NCBI GenBank assembly: GCA_963966185.1
Contig: CAWZYM010000346.1
Coordinates: 235,001 to 299,000 of the forward strand
Direction: 5' to 3'
DNA length: 64,000 bases
Source of the DNA: Rhabditoides inermis
Lineage: Eukaryota > Nematoda > Chromadorea > Rhabditida > Rhabditidae
Part shown: piece by piece, positions 22,110 to 34,645 of the stretch
Layout: every line of letters starts with the position of its first letter
Numbering within the stretch: the stretch's first letter is position 1
Translations under genes and position numbers: made by a program
The notes under the pieces: generated by a model
What the model saw: the letters and a program-made list of their open reading frames with translations, nothing else
Database searches by the model: none
Told to the model about the DNA's origin: nothing

Positions 22110-23217
22110 CCCCACAAAAGAACAGTGTGGGCAAATGAGAAAAAAACTCATCAGCTCATTACAAAACTGTTGTCATCAAGATTCAACGGCGTGAAGTGGT
22201 CAAGAGGGAAAAGACGTTTGCGTGCGACAAGAGTAGCTTCTTCAGCTACATGAGGAAGTGCACTCGGTCGAGTGTGAGGGTTCCTTTTTTGTGTGCGATG
22301 GACACGTAGCTGACACTCCCTCTGCGAAGTGTACCTTTCTCTCTCGGCAATACCAGGATGTCTTCGTTCTCGATGACGGCGCCAGATTGCAGTGTGCGCA
22401 CATCAGATACTCTAGATCACGTCACCTTCTCTCCTTGGGCTGTTGAAAAAGCACTGATTGCTCTGTAGCAAAAACTCAATCGCACACCACAAGGCATCCC
22501 CGCTCTGTTTCTCAAGAATGCGGCTGTGTCGCTCGCTATCCCGCTTTCTCTCATCTTCTCTCTCCATGCACTCTGGCGAAATTCCAACGCAGTGGAAAAC
22601 GGCACATGTCATTCCTGGGTTCAAGAAGGGAAACAAATCGGAATCTGCTAATTACAGACCGATTAGTCTAACTTCTCTGCAAGTGTATGGAGAAAATGCT
22701 GAAAAGGGAGATTACTTCTTTTTTCACTTCAAGTAGATTGCTATGCGATTCTCAATGGAGAGTCCGTGAAAAACGGAATACTACCTGCCAACTGCTCTCT
22801 TTCATTTCAAATCTCACTGACGCTGAGAGCAGACGGATGTGTGCTGATGTTCTCTATGTCGATTTTGCAAAAGCGTTTGACACTGTCTCTTTTCCAAAAC
22901 TACTTTCCAAGATTCGATGTTATGGACGTTGGCATGCATGGTTGGAAATTGGCTGACAGGACAGGCCGCGTACAATGTGTGGAGGTGGAGGGACAGGCTA
23001 GTTCATTTGAATCTGTCCTCTCCTCTTCTTAATCTTCCTCAATGATCTATCCGATTTCATTCCAAGCAACTGCAAGGTGTACATGTTCGCTGATGATGTA
23101 AAGATTGTGTCTGTGTTCGACCGAAGTGAGTCATCTGCCCCTCTCGCCTCGGCTGCCATTGCAATCGAAAAGTGGATTGGAAAATGGCAGATGTCTGTTT
23201 CGTCGAACAAGTAATCC
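22110..23217 (+). pseudogene. Degenerate non-LTR retrotransposon reverse transcriptase
   Basis: In shifting frames the text reads VVKREKTFACDKSSFFSY, then GIPALFLKNAAVSLAIPLSL, GEIPTQWKTAHVIPGFKKGN, SANYRPISLTSL, LYVDFAKAFDTVSFPKLL (catalytic motif A) and VYMFADDVKIVSVFD (motif C, FADD). These are the ordered motifs of a LINE ORF2 reverse transcriptase of the CR1/Jockey type. At least three frameshifts and several stops break it, the GVPQGS-type motif B is unrecognisable, and the frame stops at 23215. No endonuclease domain or 3' tail is visible. It is a dead fragment abutting the right end of duplicated segment copy 1. Confidence 0.85.
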
Positions 23218-23480
23218 ACACGGTTTTAGCTCCAAAATTTGAAACGTAAATATCTCGAAACGTATGGCCGGTCATGTGGATTTGAAAACGGTTTTCAACT
23301 AGTGACCTCCTAGGGTATCTCTGATATCAGTTTGGTTACCATCGGTTTCTGTGACCTAAACGACACTTCATGTTAGGGGTTCTCTGAAGCAGAAATGTTT
23401 CTGAAACATACATGTAATGTGGAAAAGAGTACAGTATCGTACTAGATTTCTTAGGCTTCAAACAGTCCCACCAGTGATAG
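23218..23480. other. Spacer between LINE remnant and inverted-repeat element
   Basis: No gene or repeat recognised; possibly part of the LINE 3' region, but no poly(A) or short tandem tail marks an end. Confidence 0.35.
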
Positions 23481-23923
23481 CATTAAAGGAACGTACCACT
23501 CTAAGTTTCGTGTGTAAACTACGACTACCACGTAAAAGAACGTGAAAAATACAATCACTTTTCATCAGAAAATTGTATGTTAAAAATGAAGTTAAGGTGT
23601 AGAAAACGCCCCGCGAAGTAAATGCACAACGCACACTTCTAAAACCAAAAATTTTGTATGCTCATATGACTATCAATGTAAATCATATTTGCAAATACAC
23701 ACAATGACATATGTAACGTTCCATTAAATAGTGTGCTTTGTGCGTAAGGAATGTGCTACGGCACATTTCGGTATTTCTCACTACGAAATACACAAACTTC
23801 GCGAGGCGTTTTCTACACATTATATTCATTTTTAGCATATAGTTCATTGATGAAAAGTGTGTGTATTTTCACGTAGCAGTCGTAGTTTTAACAGAAAAAT
23901 TAGAGTGGTACGTTCCTTTAATG
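23481..23923. mobile_element. Foldback/MITE element with long terminal inverted repeats
   Basis: The two ends are inverted copies of about 140 bp beginning CATTAAAGGAACGTACCACT. Inner landmarks GTGTAGAAAACGCC and GCGAAGT also pair. The centre of about 150 bp is AT-rich and non-coding. No convincing target duplication flanks it. The TTAAAGGAAC start is shared with the element at 10353, which suggests related termini. Confidence 0.7.
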
Positions 23924-24149
23924 AAATTTTCTTGACGGTTCAATGACGGCTGAGCCCGTTTCGCTGTTTTGTGGCTTTGGATGAGGAAGTACGCAACTGC
24001 ACTTTTTGTGTCCTTCATCTTTTCTGTTGTGAATGTACGAACGGTCATTGAAATCAACGAACACATTGATCTCGATTGCGAACTTGTTATCACACTCACA
24101 CACAGGTTCACTACGTGCACTGTGAAAACTTTATCTTCATTTCTCTTTC

Positions 24150-25130
24150 CTTTCTTGTAAAACCCAGAGAGAGAGAGAGAGAGAGAGAACAGGAGGGAAG
24201 AGAAGGAGGGAAGAGAGAGTAGGCATAACTGTCTATCGAAATTCGCAGTGACCGCTGTAGACGTGAGAGTAGAAGAGTAGACAGAAGGTGCCATAGTACT
24301 GTCTCTAGAAAATTGTTGTCACCGATGCGGAGACGTGAGAATAGACAAGAGAGAGAAAGATGGGGAGAGAGAGAAGGTAGGAGAGAGAAAAGAGGAGAGA
24401 GAAGGGAGAGTAGACATAACTGTCTTTCGAAAGTCGCAGTGATAGTGATTACTGCAGATGTGAAAGTAAGAGTGGAAGAGGTGACGAAAGGTGGAAGTGG
24501 ACAGAAGAAAACATAGTAATGTCTCTAGAAAGTTTCTGTCGCATTTTAAGAAAAAGATGCAGTAGACAAACAAGAGCATATGTAGAATTAGTATAAAGTA
24601 TTGTCCCTAGAAAGTTGACAGTAGAGTAAACAATAGAGAATATAATACTGTTTCTAGAGAACATAATACTGAGAGAGAAAGAGAAAGAGAGAAAGAGATA
24701 GGGAGACAGTGGTAGAGGGAGAAGAGAGAGAGGAGAGATAGGGGAAAGTAGAACTGTGTCGAGGGGGGAGAGAGAGAAAGAGAGAAAGATAGAGAGAGAA
24801 GGGCGGGGGGGGGGGGGGAGGAGGAGGGAGATGGAATGTAGACAGAACAGTGTAGAGGAGAAAGAGATGGGGCGGTGTACATCTGTGAAACATAAAATAA
24901 GTGAAAAAGAAGTAAGAGAGACAGTTAGAAAAGACAAAAATTAGGCTACATATACAAAATACATAGAACTTAAACACTTCAAATACAACCCTTGCGTGTA
25001 TGTATCTTCGCAAGAGTCATTAGAGTGCATTCAACTATCAAACATGCAAGACGAACTTTTCTTCTATTTTTCTATTTTTGTATACCTAGTGCGGAGGCGC
25101 GCGACAGCGCGCCGGAGCGCTAGTCCCTTT
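24150..25130 (-). repeat. Truncated inverted copy of a type-B 2.1-kb array unit
   Basis: Read on the minus strand it starts at the CTAG palindrome (25093-25130), then TACAAAAATAGAAAAATAG, TTCGTCTTGCATGTTTGA, CTTGCGAAGATACATACACG, and the pyrimidine tracts and CTTTCTAGAGACA sub-repeats, exactly the order of 46208-47080. The match ends near 24150. It shows that the unit also occurs outside the main array. Confidence 0.8.
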
Positions 25131-25812
25131 GCTTTTAAATGTTTCAACTCGCTGTTGCAACACTTTTTCAAGCCAAAAATGGGTTCCGCCACGACTTCCA
25201 TTTTGTTGAAATCTTCAAGACTGCAAAATTGGAGAGAGAACACATAACCTCAGATAAAAGAAGCCCGTTCGCTTACTGATCGGCTCAATGCGTGTGTGCG
25301 CCGTTATGGCGCTGAACTCGCCGGTTCGAGTCCTGTCTTCGGCAAATGTTTGGCATGAGTGGTAATACGCGTTCAAGAGAGCTAGTTGCAGAATTAATTC
25401 TCCGCTGTGCCTTTAAGTTCTTCTCTCCTTCCATCATCTCCTTCTCCCCCATCTCCCTCTCCCTGTTATCTTTTCCTTCTTTCTCCCTCTATCTCTCTCT
25501 CTCCTTTTCTACCTCTTCCCTCTTCCTTTTATTATCCCTTTTTTGTCAGTTTACCCATACTTTTCAAACCACCGTTTCTCGGCGTCTTCCGTCGAAACAA
25601 CTTTCCGCTCCAGGTTCAATTTAATTGGCTGGAGTGAGCGTACTCAAATCAATAGAAAATGGCTTCCACTCATTCGTTCAAAATCGTTTGTGCGAATGAC
25701 GTGTTTGTGTGTTTGCGATCGATTTATTCCACAGAAATAGAGAATGCTCAATACATTTATAAATATCTCAATTGTCAGAGTTGTCAACCATCAAACTAAA
25801 CGAGAAAAAAAT
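25131..25812 (+). repeat. Dispersed 0.7-kb repeat with tRNA-like module, copy b
   Basis: Duplicate of 17286-18016. It contains an exact pol III B box GGTTCGAGTCC (25323-25333) and the A-box-like CGGCTCAATGC near 25271. The right end continues into AATCTCATTCGAAATGGG, where copy a is interrupted by element M1. Confidence 0.8.
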
Positions 25813-25874
25813 CTCATTCGAAATGGGAAGCACAAAATGTTGAAGACGCATCAATTTTTTTCTGTTATTTTACA

Positions 25875-26820
25875 GTTATAGCTCCGCTGCGCTACGCCAT
25901 AACGCTAATTTTAAGTCTGTAACCGTAAACGCAAAAGTAGAGGGAAGGACGTGCTTTATTCGGGTAGTGAAACGCAATGTATGTGGGGTATAGCACCGTC
26001 GGCTGTCGACGGATCGGGCGACGGGGTCGCCTCATCTCTTGCTTGGTCTCGTGTCATGAAATGACGGAACTGGCTGGCGAGGGCGAAGCGTGGAAGATGA
26101 AAGGCAGCGGCTAAAAGCGATTAAAAAACCTACCTGGGCTGAAAGTGCTGACATGAGGATAAGACTGAAACATGATATAAAGGATATTACCGTATACCAG
26201 TAGAGGGAGCGGAGAACGCAGCGCGGAATGAAGGTTACCACACTATCTAGTTTCGATACCGCACGTACGCAACGCTCACTGCACTCGCGTGCCGCCGCCG
26301 AGCCCTTGTGCGCGCGGTACGGTAGGGTACTGCATCTAGTGGCACTTGGTAAAGACGTGCGCCGAGTCTTAGGATTGTATTGTCTGCGGCGCTGGTTTCG
26401 ATACACGTAGAAATAATTACGATAACTGGTATGCAGCACCGGCTGCACGGCATGCGTCGGGACCGTGTACGGCGTGGGTGCGAGACCACCCGCAGTGAGC
26501 ATGAAGGTGGTCTTTGATCCGTCGTGTGTTCGTGTGAGAACGATCCACCGGGTGGGAGGGCGGAAGGTGGCCTATCCTTGTTGCTGTGCGGGAGGGAGGG
26601 TGGAACAGCAACGCCTAGAATGGAGACTCGCCGCGCGGCCGGCCCAGCCGAGGCTAAGCCCCGCCCCCTGACCACACTTACTCGCAGACAGTGCACACTA
26701 TCCGCGCATTGCGTTTCCGACAGCCTCAAAACACGCATTATAGCTCCGCTGCGCTACGCCATAACGCTAATTTTAAGTCTGTAACCGTAAACGCAAAAGT
26801 AGGGGGAAGGACGTGCTAGA
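25875..26820. repeat. GC-rich repeat block X, copy 1
   Basis: An 80-bp direct repeat (TTATAGCTCCGCTGCGCTAC through GGGAAGGACGTGCT) bounds the block at 25875-25957 and 26737-26817. The interior has CGCGGCCGGCCCAGCCGAGG and CCCCGCCCCCTGACCACACT. Related copies lie at 29437-30236 and, shortened, at 32290-32404. The direct repeats give it an LTR-like layout, but no TG...CA ends, primer site or coding part is visible. Confidence 0.6.
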
Positions 26821-28480
26821 ACAGAAAAACAGACGCGAGAGGTATTCAAAATATTTGGAGAATCGCGCTCGCGTGTATCACTGACGTATCCGGTCGGCCT
26901 GAAAACTGTGCGCACAATCAAACACATTTGTATTCTCCTTCTTCGACCCTCTCCTCGTTGTGTTACACGTAGCATCCGCACGTGGTCCTATGTCACATGC
27001 CCAATGGTGCTGCTATCCAAACCAACGACTAGCAAGCAACTGGCAATAGTAAAATTCAAACAACGTTATGCTCGCGCCGCACCCAGACATGCTGGTTGTA
27101 CTAGCTGGGTGAACGAGGGGATCGCGCAACTACAAGCCTTTTCCCTTTGAAATGCCGTGGTGGGCAGGACATCAGCAACGTTGCACGAGACCAAACAACT
27201 ATAATATGGTGCGTGGAGAAAACGCGAGAAGTATACGTATCATTGTCATACTATCCTGTTGACAGCGGCTCCGTGCCCAGCTGCTTAAACCTTCCTGCAA
27301 GTAATGGTATGCATGACGCCGAACTAGTGGCGCAGGCCGCAGCGGACTACGGGGTACGTCGCTGGCTAAGGGTGTGCAGGGAGAGAATGCTCTCAAAAAG
27401 TGACATCAGCGCCGGCTCATTATGTGCTTTACCGGTTCCCGTATTATATATATCGCTCAATATACATGCGCGCGTCGAGGCTCCTGGAATCGCGCTTCTC
27501 ATACCATACACCTCATATTAGAAGCTCGACGTTGTAGGAGTAATCCATGGGCTAGCTAAGCGAAGGTAATCCGTCGAAGGGACAAAGATGCGGTTGCACT
27601 GACAACAGGCGGCAACGCTCTCGGGCGGTATCGTACAATCTCAAGGCAAACAGGGTCCATAACACCTGATCCTCTAAACGTGGGTCGAAAGGGGAATGGG
27701 AGCCGATATGATAGCTGACACGGATATTCTTATCACATTCTCGAACGCACCGTTAAAACAATAACGTCGCGTTAAAAGTAGTATGGGACGAGTGAACAAT
27801 AGTAGTGGAGATACGAAATCGAATGCGGTCGGCCGCCGCCGCTCACATCTGCATAACATAAGCTGCTCGAAATATCAAAATATGTAGAAACTCATATAAA
27901 GCGGCACCGTCATTATCAGAGAGGGAATACGCATCTGTGCATCCGTGGCAATCCAATGACTACGCGAAAGTACCATGCTAGCTTGCAGCTAGGTGAAGTG
28001 AAGATGCAGACGCAAAGAGGAAGGTGAGACGAATGATGCGATGAGGCGTTGGGCTTGGGTCCGTGGAGAAGAACAGCCAGGCTAGGTGACGAATACTAGA
28101 AAGCCGGGCAGGGTGAGATAATATCGTAGAACTGATGCTTGTGTCCACTAGAGAAACAGTGCTTGGGTCCGCAGCGTCGGCGAAATCCGGTGCAGATGAG
28201 AAAGGAGCACGAACCTACGAACCGAAGCAACGTGTATATAACTGCACGCTATAAACTTCTGTATCGACTACATACGATCTCTTCAGACTAGGTCCGACTC
28301 GCCAAATCCGTCGCTCTAACCGAAACAGTTGAATCGGACAGCGCACATTCACAGAATCCAACAGGAGCTTAGGTGCTTATGATCAACCAACCACGTGCCT
28401 CTGTGCTAAACTATTTTCGCCTCCCACTCCGCGATCGAACGTTCATCTCATACACAACACACTGCGAATCCCACACTACT
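26821..28480. other. Unclassified relatively GC-rich sequence
   Basis: Apparently unique sequence. A 124-codon frame at 27147-27521 has no supporting splice signals or recognisable motifs. No RNA gene or repeat was found. Confidence 0.35.
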
Positions 28481-28639
28481 TCGCGTTTCCTGGCAACTGC
28501 ATACGACGGTCCATCGATCTCTCACCACTCGTGGCTGATGGGATCTTACAATCGCATTTCACGTGTTCTCTGATCCATAAAACCGGCGAGACGTCGACAC
28601 ACGCGAAGCTTTCTGGATACTGGTCCACGCGTTTCTTCG

Positions 28640-28960
28640 TTCGCCAAAGTCCGCCGATCTCGCATACGGCTCGCACACTGATCCCATCCCTCTACAAACG
28701 GAGCACCTCGGGTCTCGCAGCCATCTCTCATACAATCTCGGATCGCTGAATCCGGCGGGACACTGATCCCTTCCCTTCACACACAGAGCACCTCGGGTCT
28801 CGCAGCCATCTCTCATACAATCTCGGATCGCTGAATCCGGCGGGACACTGATCCCTTCCCTTCACACACAGAGCACCTCGGGTCTCGCAGCCATCTCTCA
28901 TACAACCTCGGATCACTGAATCCGGCGGGACACTGATCCCTTCACACATCGCTCATCGGC
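28640..28960. repeat. 88-bp tandem repeat (three to four units)
   Basis: Units contain CTGAATCCGGCGGGACACTG, ATCCCTTCCCTTCACACAC and CACCTCGGGTCTCGCAGCC. The last unit is partial. Open frames on either strand follow the repeat. Confidence 0.8.
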
Positions 28961-29436
28961 CGCCCGGAGCACGGCGCCAACGCACACACGAAGCACATCT
29001 CCGAAGCTCGAAAATCCTGGTGCTTGCGATAGGCTCTCGCACGGACGATACGATCGCCAAGGTAAATTGCGAGTCGCGAAGACATGGCAAAACAACGCCT
29101 ATTCTATAACAGTTGTCAACGAAGCGATATATAAAAGTGAAGCCAACGCTGGGGGATCGAAGGAAACGAAAACTGAAGGGTGTGAAAGTGCGAAATAGTC
29201 AATGTATTACTGGAATAATACTGAAGAGGCAGAAACTAACAGGTCAACCCTGGCGGAGAACTAATGATGCTAGCGAAGCAGATAACAAAACATTCCGAAA
29301 TTACGAAACGGGCTATATACCGACGAAACTATGGAGAAAACTGAATATAAGCTGCGCGCAAATTGTACAAAGCACCCCAACATACTTGAAACAACAAACA
29401 TAGAAGAAAATCCGAAACATTACTACCCAAAACGTA
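28961..29436. other. Spacer between the 88-bp repeat and block X copy 2
   Basis: No gene. GAAATTACGAAACGGGCTA and CAACATACTTGAAACAACAA in 29298-29400 recur at 32157-32260, so the left flank of block X is itself repeated before copy 3. Confidence 0.45.
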
Positions 29437-30236
29437 ACAGCAACGCCTAGAATGGAGACTCGCCGCGCGGCCGGCCCAGCCGAGGCTAAGCCCCGCCCCC
29501 TGACCACACTTACTCGCAGACAGTGCACACTATCCGCGCATTGCGTTTCCGACAGCCTCAAAACACGCATTAAAAACCTACCTGGGCTGAAAGTGCTGAC
29601 ATGAGAAAAAGACTGAAACATGATATAAAGGATATTACCGTATACCAGTAGTGGGAGTGGAGAACGCAGCGCGAAATGAAGGTTACCACACTATCTAGTT
29701 TCGATACCGCGCGTAAGCGACGCTCGCTGCACTCGCCGCCGCCGAGCCCTTGTGCGCGCGGTACTGTAGGGTACGGCATCTATAGGCACGTGGTGAAGAC
29801 GTGCGCCGAGTGTCAGGATTGTATTGTCTGCGGCGCTGGTTTCGATACACGTAGAGATAGATACGATAACTCGTATGCAGCACCGGCTGAACGGCATGCG
29901 TCGGGACCGTGTACAGCGTGGGTGCGAGACCACCCGCAGTGAGCATGAAGGTGGTCTTTGATCCGTCGTGTGTTCGTGTGAGAACGAGCCACCGGGTGGA
30001 AGGGCGGAAGGTGGCCTATCCTTGTTGCTGTGCGGGAGGGAGGGTGGAACAGCAACGCCTAGAATGGAGACTCGCCGCGCGGCCGGCCCAGCCGAGCGCC
30101 CCGCCCCCTGACCACACTCCGCGCATTGCGTTTCCGACAGCCTCAAAACACGCATTATAGCTCCGCTGCGCTACGCCATAACGCTAATTTTAAGTCTGTA
30201 ACCGTAAACGCAAAAGTAGAGGGAAGGACGTGCTAG
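29437..30236. repeat. GC-rich repeat block X, copy 2
   Basis: The same text as 26100-26820 (AACCTACCTGGGCTGAAAG, GAGCACGAAGGTGG-like, TTATAGCTCCGCTGCGCTAC), preceded by another short copy of CGCGGCCGGCCCAGCCGAGG at 29464. It lacks the left flanking direct repeat found in copy 1. Confidence 0.65.
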
Positions 30237-31500
30237 AACAGAAAAACATACGCGCTGGTATCTGCACCGTGTGAAAGGCATGCACGTGTGCGGGTGCCAT
30301 GGCTAGGTGGGCAGTGAATTGCACGCGTGCTATCTCAACACACGGCCGCCGACCGCCCGCGGCACCGGCTCCGATGTCGCCACCTGCAAGTGAGTCAGCC
30401 CAACGTGTCGTTTTGTTACCCTTCTTCCCTTTCGTCGCTCTGCTAAACACATACAGGTATTAATGAATCTCGTGTCAAATTCGTACTCGTTATTCGTTTC
30501 GAATCGGATAATTGCGCTGGTAAGAGCCAGACGTATACGCTGTAGCCACAATGCAAACGAGACATAATGCATGTGCTGGGAGAAGTAGGATGAGCATGGG
30601 AGAACGTCAGCATTGTATCGGTATCGTGCACTGTCAATGCAACGACTACGGTTGCCACCGAAACTGCTGGGGCGTGACCTCGTGACGCGGTAATCGAGAG
30701 CCCTCAGGAAAGCGATGCGGCGATAGCTGTTTCGGAAGAGGTAACGAACAATGGCGATTAGAATATGCGCACGTGGTGCACCACCATCGTAGACCACCTA
30801 ATAACGTCATCTTCATGTTGTGCCCCACGAGCGAGGGCGAATGCGAACCGTGACGCTAGCGGAAGGACACGTCGGCGGCTAGACGCACATGGCAACAGGC
30901 GGAAAACGAGTGTGACGGCCCTAGTGTGAAGTGAAGTGGTGTGGCGGTGTGAGATGCGACTACCGGGCAATACACAACAACCACCAATCCTCCTTAAACA
31001 TTCGGGCGACGCGAGAAAATATTAAGATCGATCAGACAACAGGTCCTTTCTCCCTCTTGCTTTCAGCAAATTTCCATTCAGACCATCGCATCCAGAGCGT
31101 CTGTAACCCATCGCGTAAAAGTACAACACGCAACGCAGAAGCAAACTATCAGAAATGTAAACTCGAGCCTCCACGTTATTGTTGCACCTAGTCATCGTCA
31201 GCGAACGCCATCGCGCGTACTGCATACTCGGATGTCGTCACAGATGTTCAACGGCACCTCGTGTGAGCGGGCAGATGGAAGTGACGGCGAGAAGGTGCAG
31301 ACGAGGCAGACGACAGCAGAAGCGGTATGGGCAGTCCGGAGTCATTGACGTGTTCGAGAAGGGGGGGGGGCAGCTGCACTCGTGTGATGAGATCGGAAAC
31401 GTCGGGTCGGGCGTCGGGCCTGAGTCGGTGTGGTCGGTGATCAATCATGGCACACGCACACTCTTCGCGTATTGCTATTGCTTCGGGCTCTCGGTTCACA
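30237..31500. other. Unclassified sequence
   Basis: Apparently unique and GC-richer than the gene region. Frames of 60-155 codons occur on both strands with no splice or homology support. A G10 run lies near 31362. Confidence 0.35.
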
Positions 31501-31870
31501 CGTGCGCATCATCGGGTCGCTGAATACGGAGGGACGCTGTTCCAAACACACTCGCCTCTCGGATGCGGCTCACACACATCGCCAGATCACTAAATCCAGC
31601 GGGAAAACTGATCCCATCCGTTCGCAGATCTCCTCGCTTCTCGCCTGCGGCCCACACGCATCATCGGATCACTGAATCCGGAGGGACACTGATCCCGTTA
31701 CACTCGCAGATTTCGTCGCGTCTTGCCTGCGGCCCACACACATCATCGGATCACTGAATCCGGAGGGACACTGATCCCATCACACTCGTAGATCTCCACG
31801 CATCTCGCATGCGGCTCACACACCATCGGATCACCGAGTCCGAAGGGGCACTCATCCCTACACGCAGCAT
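31500..31870. repeat. 85-bp tandem repeat related to the 28.6-kb array
   Basis: About four units with CACTGAATCCGGAGGGACAC, TGATCCC and CGGCCCACACGCATCATCGG. The core CTGAATCCGG.GGGACACTGATCCC is shared with 28640-28960, so both descend from one satellite. Confidence 0.75.
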
Positions 31871-32289
31871 CACGTATCGGTCGGAGAACCGCGCGCATAC
31901 ACAAAGGTCGCAAATATATGCAGCATAATAAATAAATCAGAATGAAAAGGAAACATATCTCCTAGACATAAACCTAACAAGCAGGGCGAGCCGGAAAATT
32001 GCTGTCGTTAGTGCGATGCGACAAAGCGATAGCGAAGTGACTGCTGGATAAGGGAAAAAGTAGATTAACCTACGCGAGGCTAAACCTTCCTAGGCACATA
32101 AAAAACAAAGCTAAAACCTGGAGAAAGAATTACGAATAGCTCACGAACCATTCCGAAATTACGAAACGGGCTACCTACTAACGAATGCGCCGAAATGGAT
32201 AGAAAAAGTTTGCGCGAAAAATTCATATAGCACCCCGACATACTTAAAACAACAAACATATAAGAACATCCAGAAATACGCTTCCCAAA
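31871..32289. other. Spacer before block X copy 3
   Basis: No gene. The right part (32157-32289) duplicates 29298-29436. Confidence 0.45.
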
Positions 32290-32404
32290 ACGTTACAGCA
32301 ACGCCTAGAATGGAGACTCGCCGCGCGGCCGGCCCAGCCGAGGCTAAGCCCCGCCCCCTGACCACACTCCGCGCATTGCGTTTCCGACAGCCTCAAAACA
32401 CGCA
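32290..32404. repeat. GC-rich repeat block X, copy 3 (short)
   Basis: CAGCAACGCCTAGAATGGAG through CCTCAAAACACGCATT. It runs directly into duplicated segment copy 2. Confidence 0.65.
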
Positions 32405-34645
32405 TTTTCACCGATTGTTGAACCCAAACCGTATAACCGTATAGAATAATTTATTTAGCCAAGCCCCAGCGTTGTTAGTAAAGATTAGATGAAATGTCAT
32501 TCGGAAGCACTTCGCGGAACAACAACCCCCCAGAAAATCACGAAATTGCGAAGAAGCACGTTCTGCTTCCAAGATGGCTTCAGTCTGTTTTCGGAACGGT
32601 GACGTTGCCGTTGACGGTAAATTCCGCAAACGACAGCATTCTGCGTTCAGTTTGAGGATTCGGCTTAGTTGCGGTGCACTGCCTTCTGGAAGGAATACCA
32701 TATCATCATATCGTATGTAACTCCAAATACAAAACATACTCACTCCCCTTTGAGTCTGATGTAGACATGGGAGGATAGTGGGCGGGCAGTGTGAATGAAA
32801 CTCGTGATGTTGTAGCTGAAATGTCATTGTACACTCGCTAAACATACTCGCACGAAATTTCGTATAGCTTTAATGATGCCATCAAATGTAATCGAACTTA
32901 AAAATGGACCAAAAACAAACGCTATGCAGTGTCTCTTCCTGAGCACAGCTTCGAACGTGTATTTGAACGCGTTACATCCTGTCAGTCCTTGAAAGAGTAC
33001 TCCATTAAAAAAGAGAAAGAGGGAGGGAGAGTGAGAGAGAGAGAGATGGAGAAGGAGAGAGAGAGAGGGAGAGAGAGGGAGAGATGGAGAAGGAGAGAGA
33101 GAGAGGGAGAGAGAGAGGGAGAGAGGGAGAGAGGGAGAGAAAGGGAGAGAAAGGGAGAGAAAGAGGGAGGGAGAGTGAGAGAGAGAGATGGAGAAGGAGA
33201 GAGAGAGAGGGAGAGAGAGAGAGAGAAATGGAGAAAGAGAGAGAACTGACTTTTACATTTCCATGCGCATTCATCAAGTTGCAGTGCCAGCCAATGAGCG
33301 TCTGCCACTTCGCCGTTCATAGTGTTGACCCGCAGTATTTCCCCCACTTCCTGGCAAAATTGAGATTATATGAGTGTGATTTCGATTTCGAAAAAAAAAA
33401 ATTCTTGTCGATCGAATAATCGTTAATATTCCAGGAGAATCGATAAATGTACAGCACTAATGATGAAGGCGAAGAAAAGAAGAAATGCTGACGATTTGGT
33501 GGTGATGGATGAGCGAGAAGTGAGTGTCCTCGGCGGAACACACCAACGCCGTCTGAAACTTGTTGTTACGTTTTCAGGTAACGTATGAGGACGAAACATC
33601 TTAGTGTAATACTTATAAGTATTAATGCAACGTGTTTGTTATTAAATTCGAGAAACAGCTGCGAAATGGGAAAAAAATAGAACACATTAGACCACCGTGT
33701 CACCGTTGATTGGAAGCTCATCGCATGCGATTCGGCCCTAATTTGTTCATTTTCAAACGTGCCTGGGACACTTTTCTTTCGAGCTGAAAATCAAGTAGAG
33801 GGAGACTGACTCCAAATCTTTCTCTCTCAACTCAACACGGACATCTCGGATCACTCTTCAGCTACAGTACCCTACAGTAGCATACCGTAGCGATGGCGAT
33901 TAGTAGAAGACGATACATGGTACCGACCAGTGTATGTGAGCTGACGAAGAGGACTGAACGAACGCATTCACGCAGCTGCCCAGGCAACTCCACTAACTAC
34001 TGCGAAAGTGTGAATGTGACGGGTTAAATTGTGGGATTTGTGGCCACAAATTGTGGCTCGGTCGTTTCTCATCCGGTCAAAATGGCCTAGCGACGGTATG
34101 CCCGTTCACAGCATGTTTCATGATTGTACAAAGACTGAATGTGCACATAGATACAATCGAAAACATTATTTTTCACTAAACGACGCAGTTATAGCTAGCG
34201 CCAGAGCGATAGTTTTCGATCTACCTCGCTTGCTTTCGAAACACGGTATCATAACCGTCTGCCTCTCTTGTTTTGCATGCTATTGCCGATAGCTGACTCT
34301 CCGTCTTCCTCTGATCTATTCCACCGCGCGCAACTTGATTGCGAGAATAGAACTATATTCTTTTCTGATCAGAAACTGTCGTTAGATCACACTTTATCGA
34401 TATTTCCATAGAGCTTTGCAATGGGGCGAAACCCTCTGTTTTTTTTTAATTCAGTTAGCAACGAAATGTGAACAAATCTCAAAAGTATGGACTTTGATTA
34501 GCGTAATATATATGCGGGGAAGAGGAACCATCAATCATCGTGCACGTTTCTGTACACATTTCTCTCTCTCTCTCTCTCCCTCTCTCCTCTCTCTCTCTCT
34601 CTCCTCTCTCCTCTCTCTTTCTTCTTTCTCCCCTCTCTCTCCCCT
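32404..34645 (+). repeat. Duplicated segment, copy 2
   Basis: Counterpart of 19312-22105 without element M2. It holds a longer (GA)n tract (33010-33245), the inverted 165-bp repeat (34187-34345) and ends in a pyrimidine tract. A LINE in minus orientation starts right after it, at the position where copy 1 meets a different, plus-strand LINE fragment. Confidence 0.8.
34187..34345 (-). repeat. Dispersed 165-bp repeat, copy d (inverted)
   Basis: Nearly identical to 21655-21815, because it was duplicated together with the host segment. Confidence 0.75.

Noticed and set aside
25875..26820. LTR retrotransposon in block X
   Set aside because: The direct repeats lack TG...CA ends, primer-binding site and polypurine tract, and no gag or pol sequence lies between them.
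27147..27521. A 124-codon frame in the GC-rich block
   Set aside because: No motifs, no splice partner, and frames of this length are expected in GC-richer sequence.
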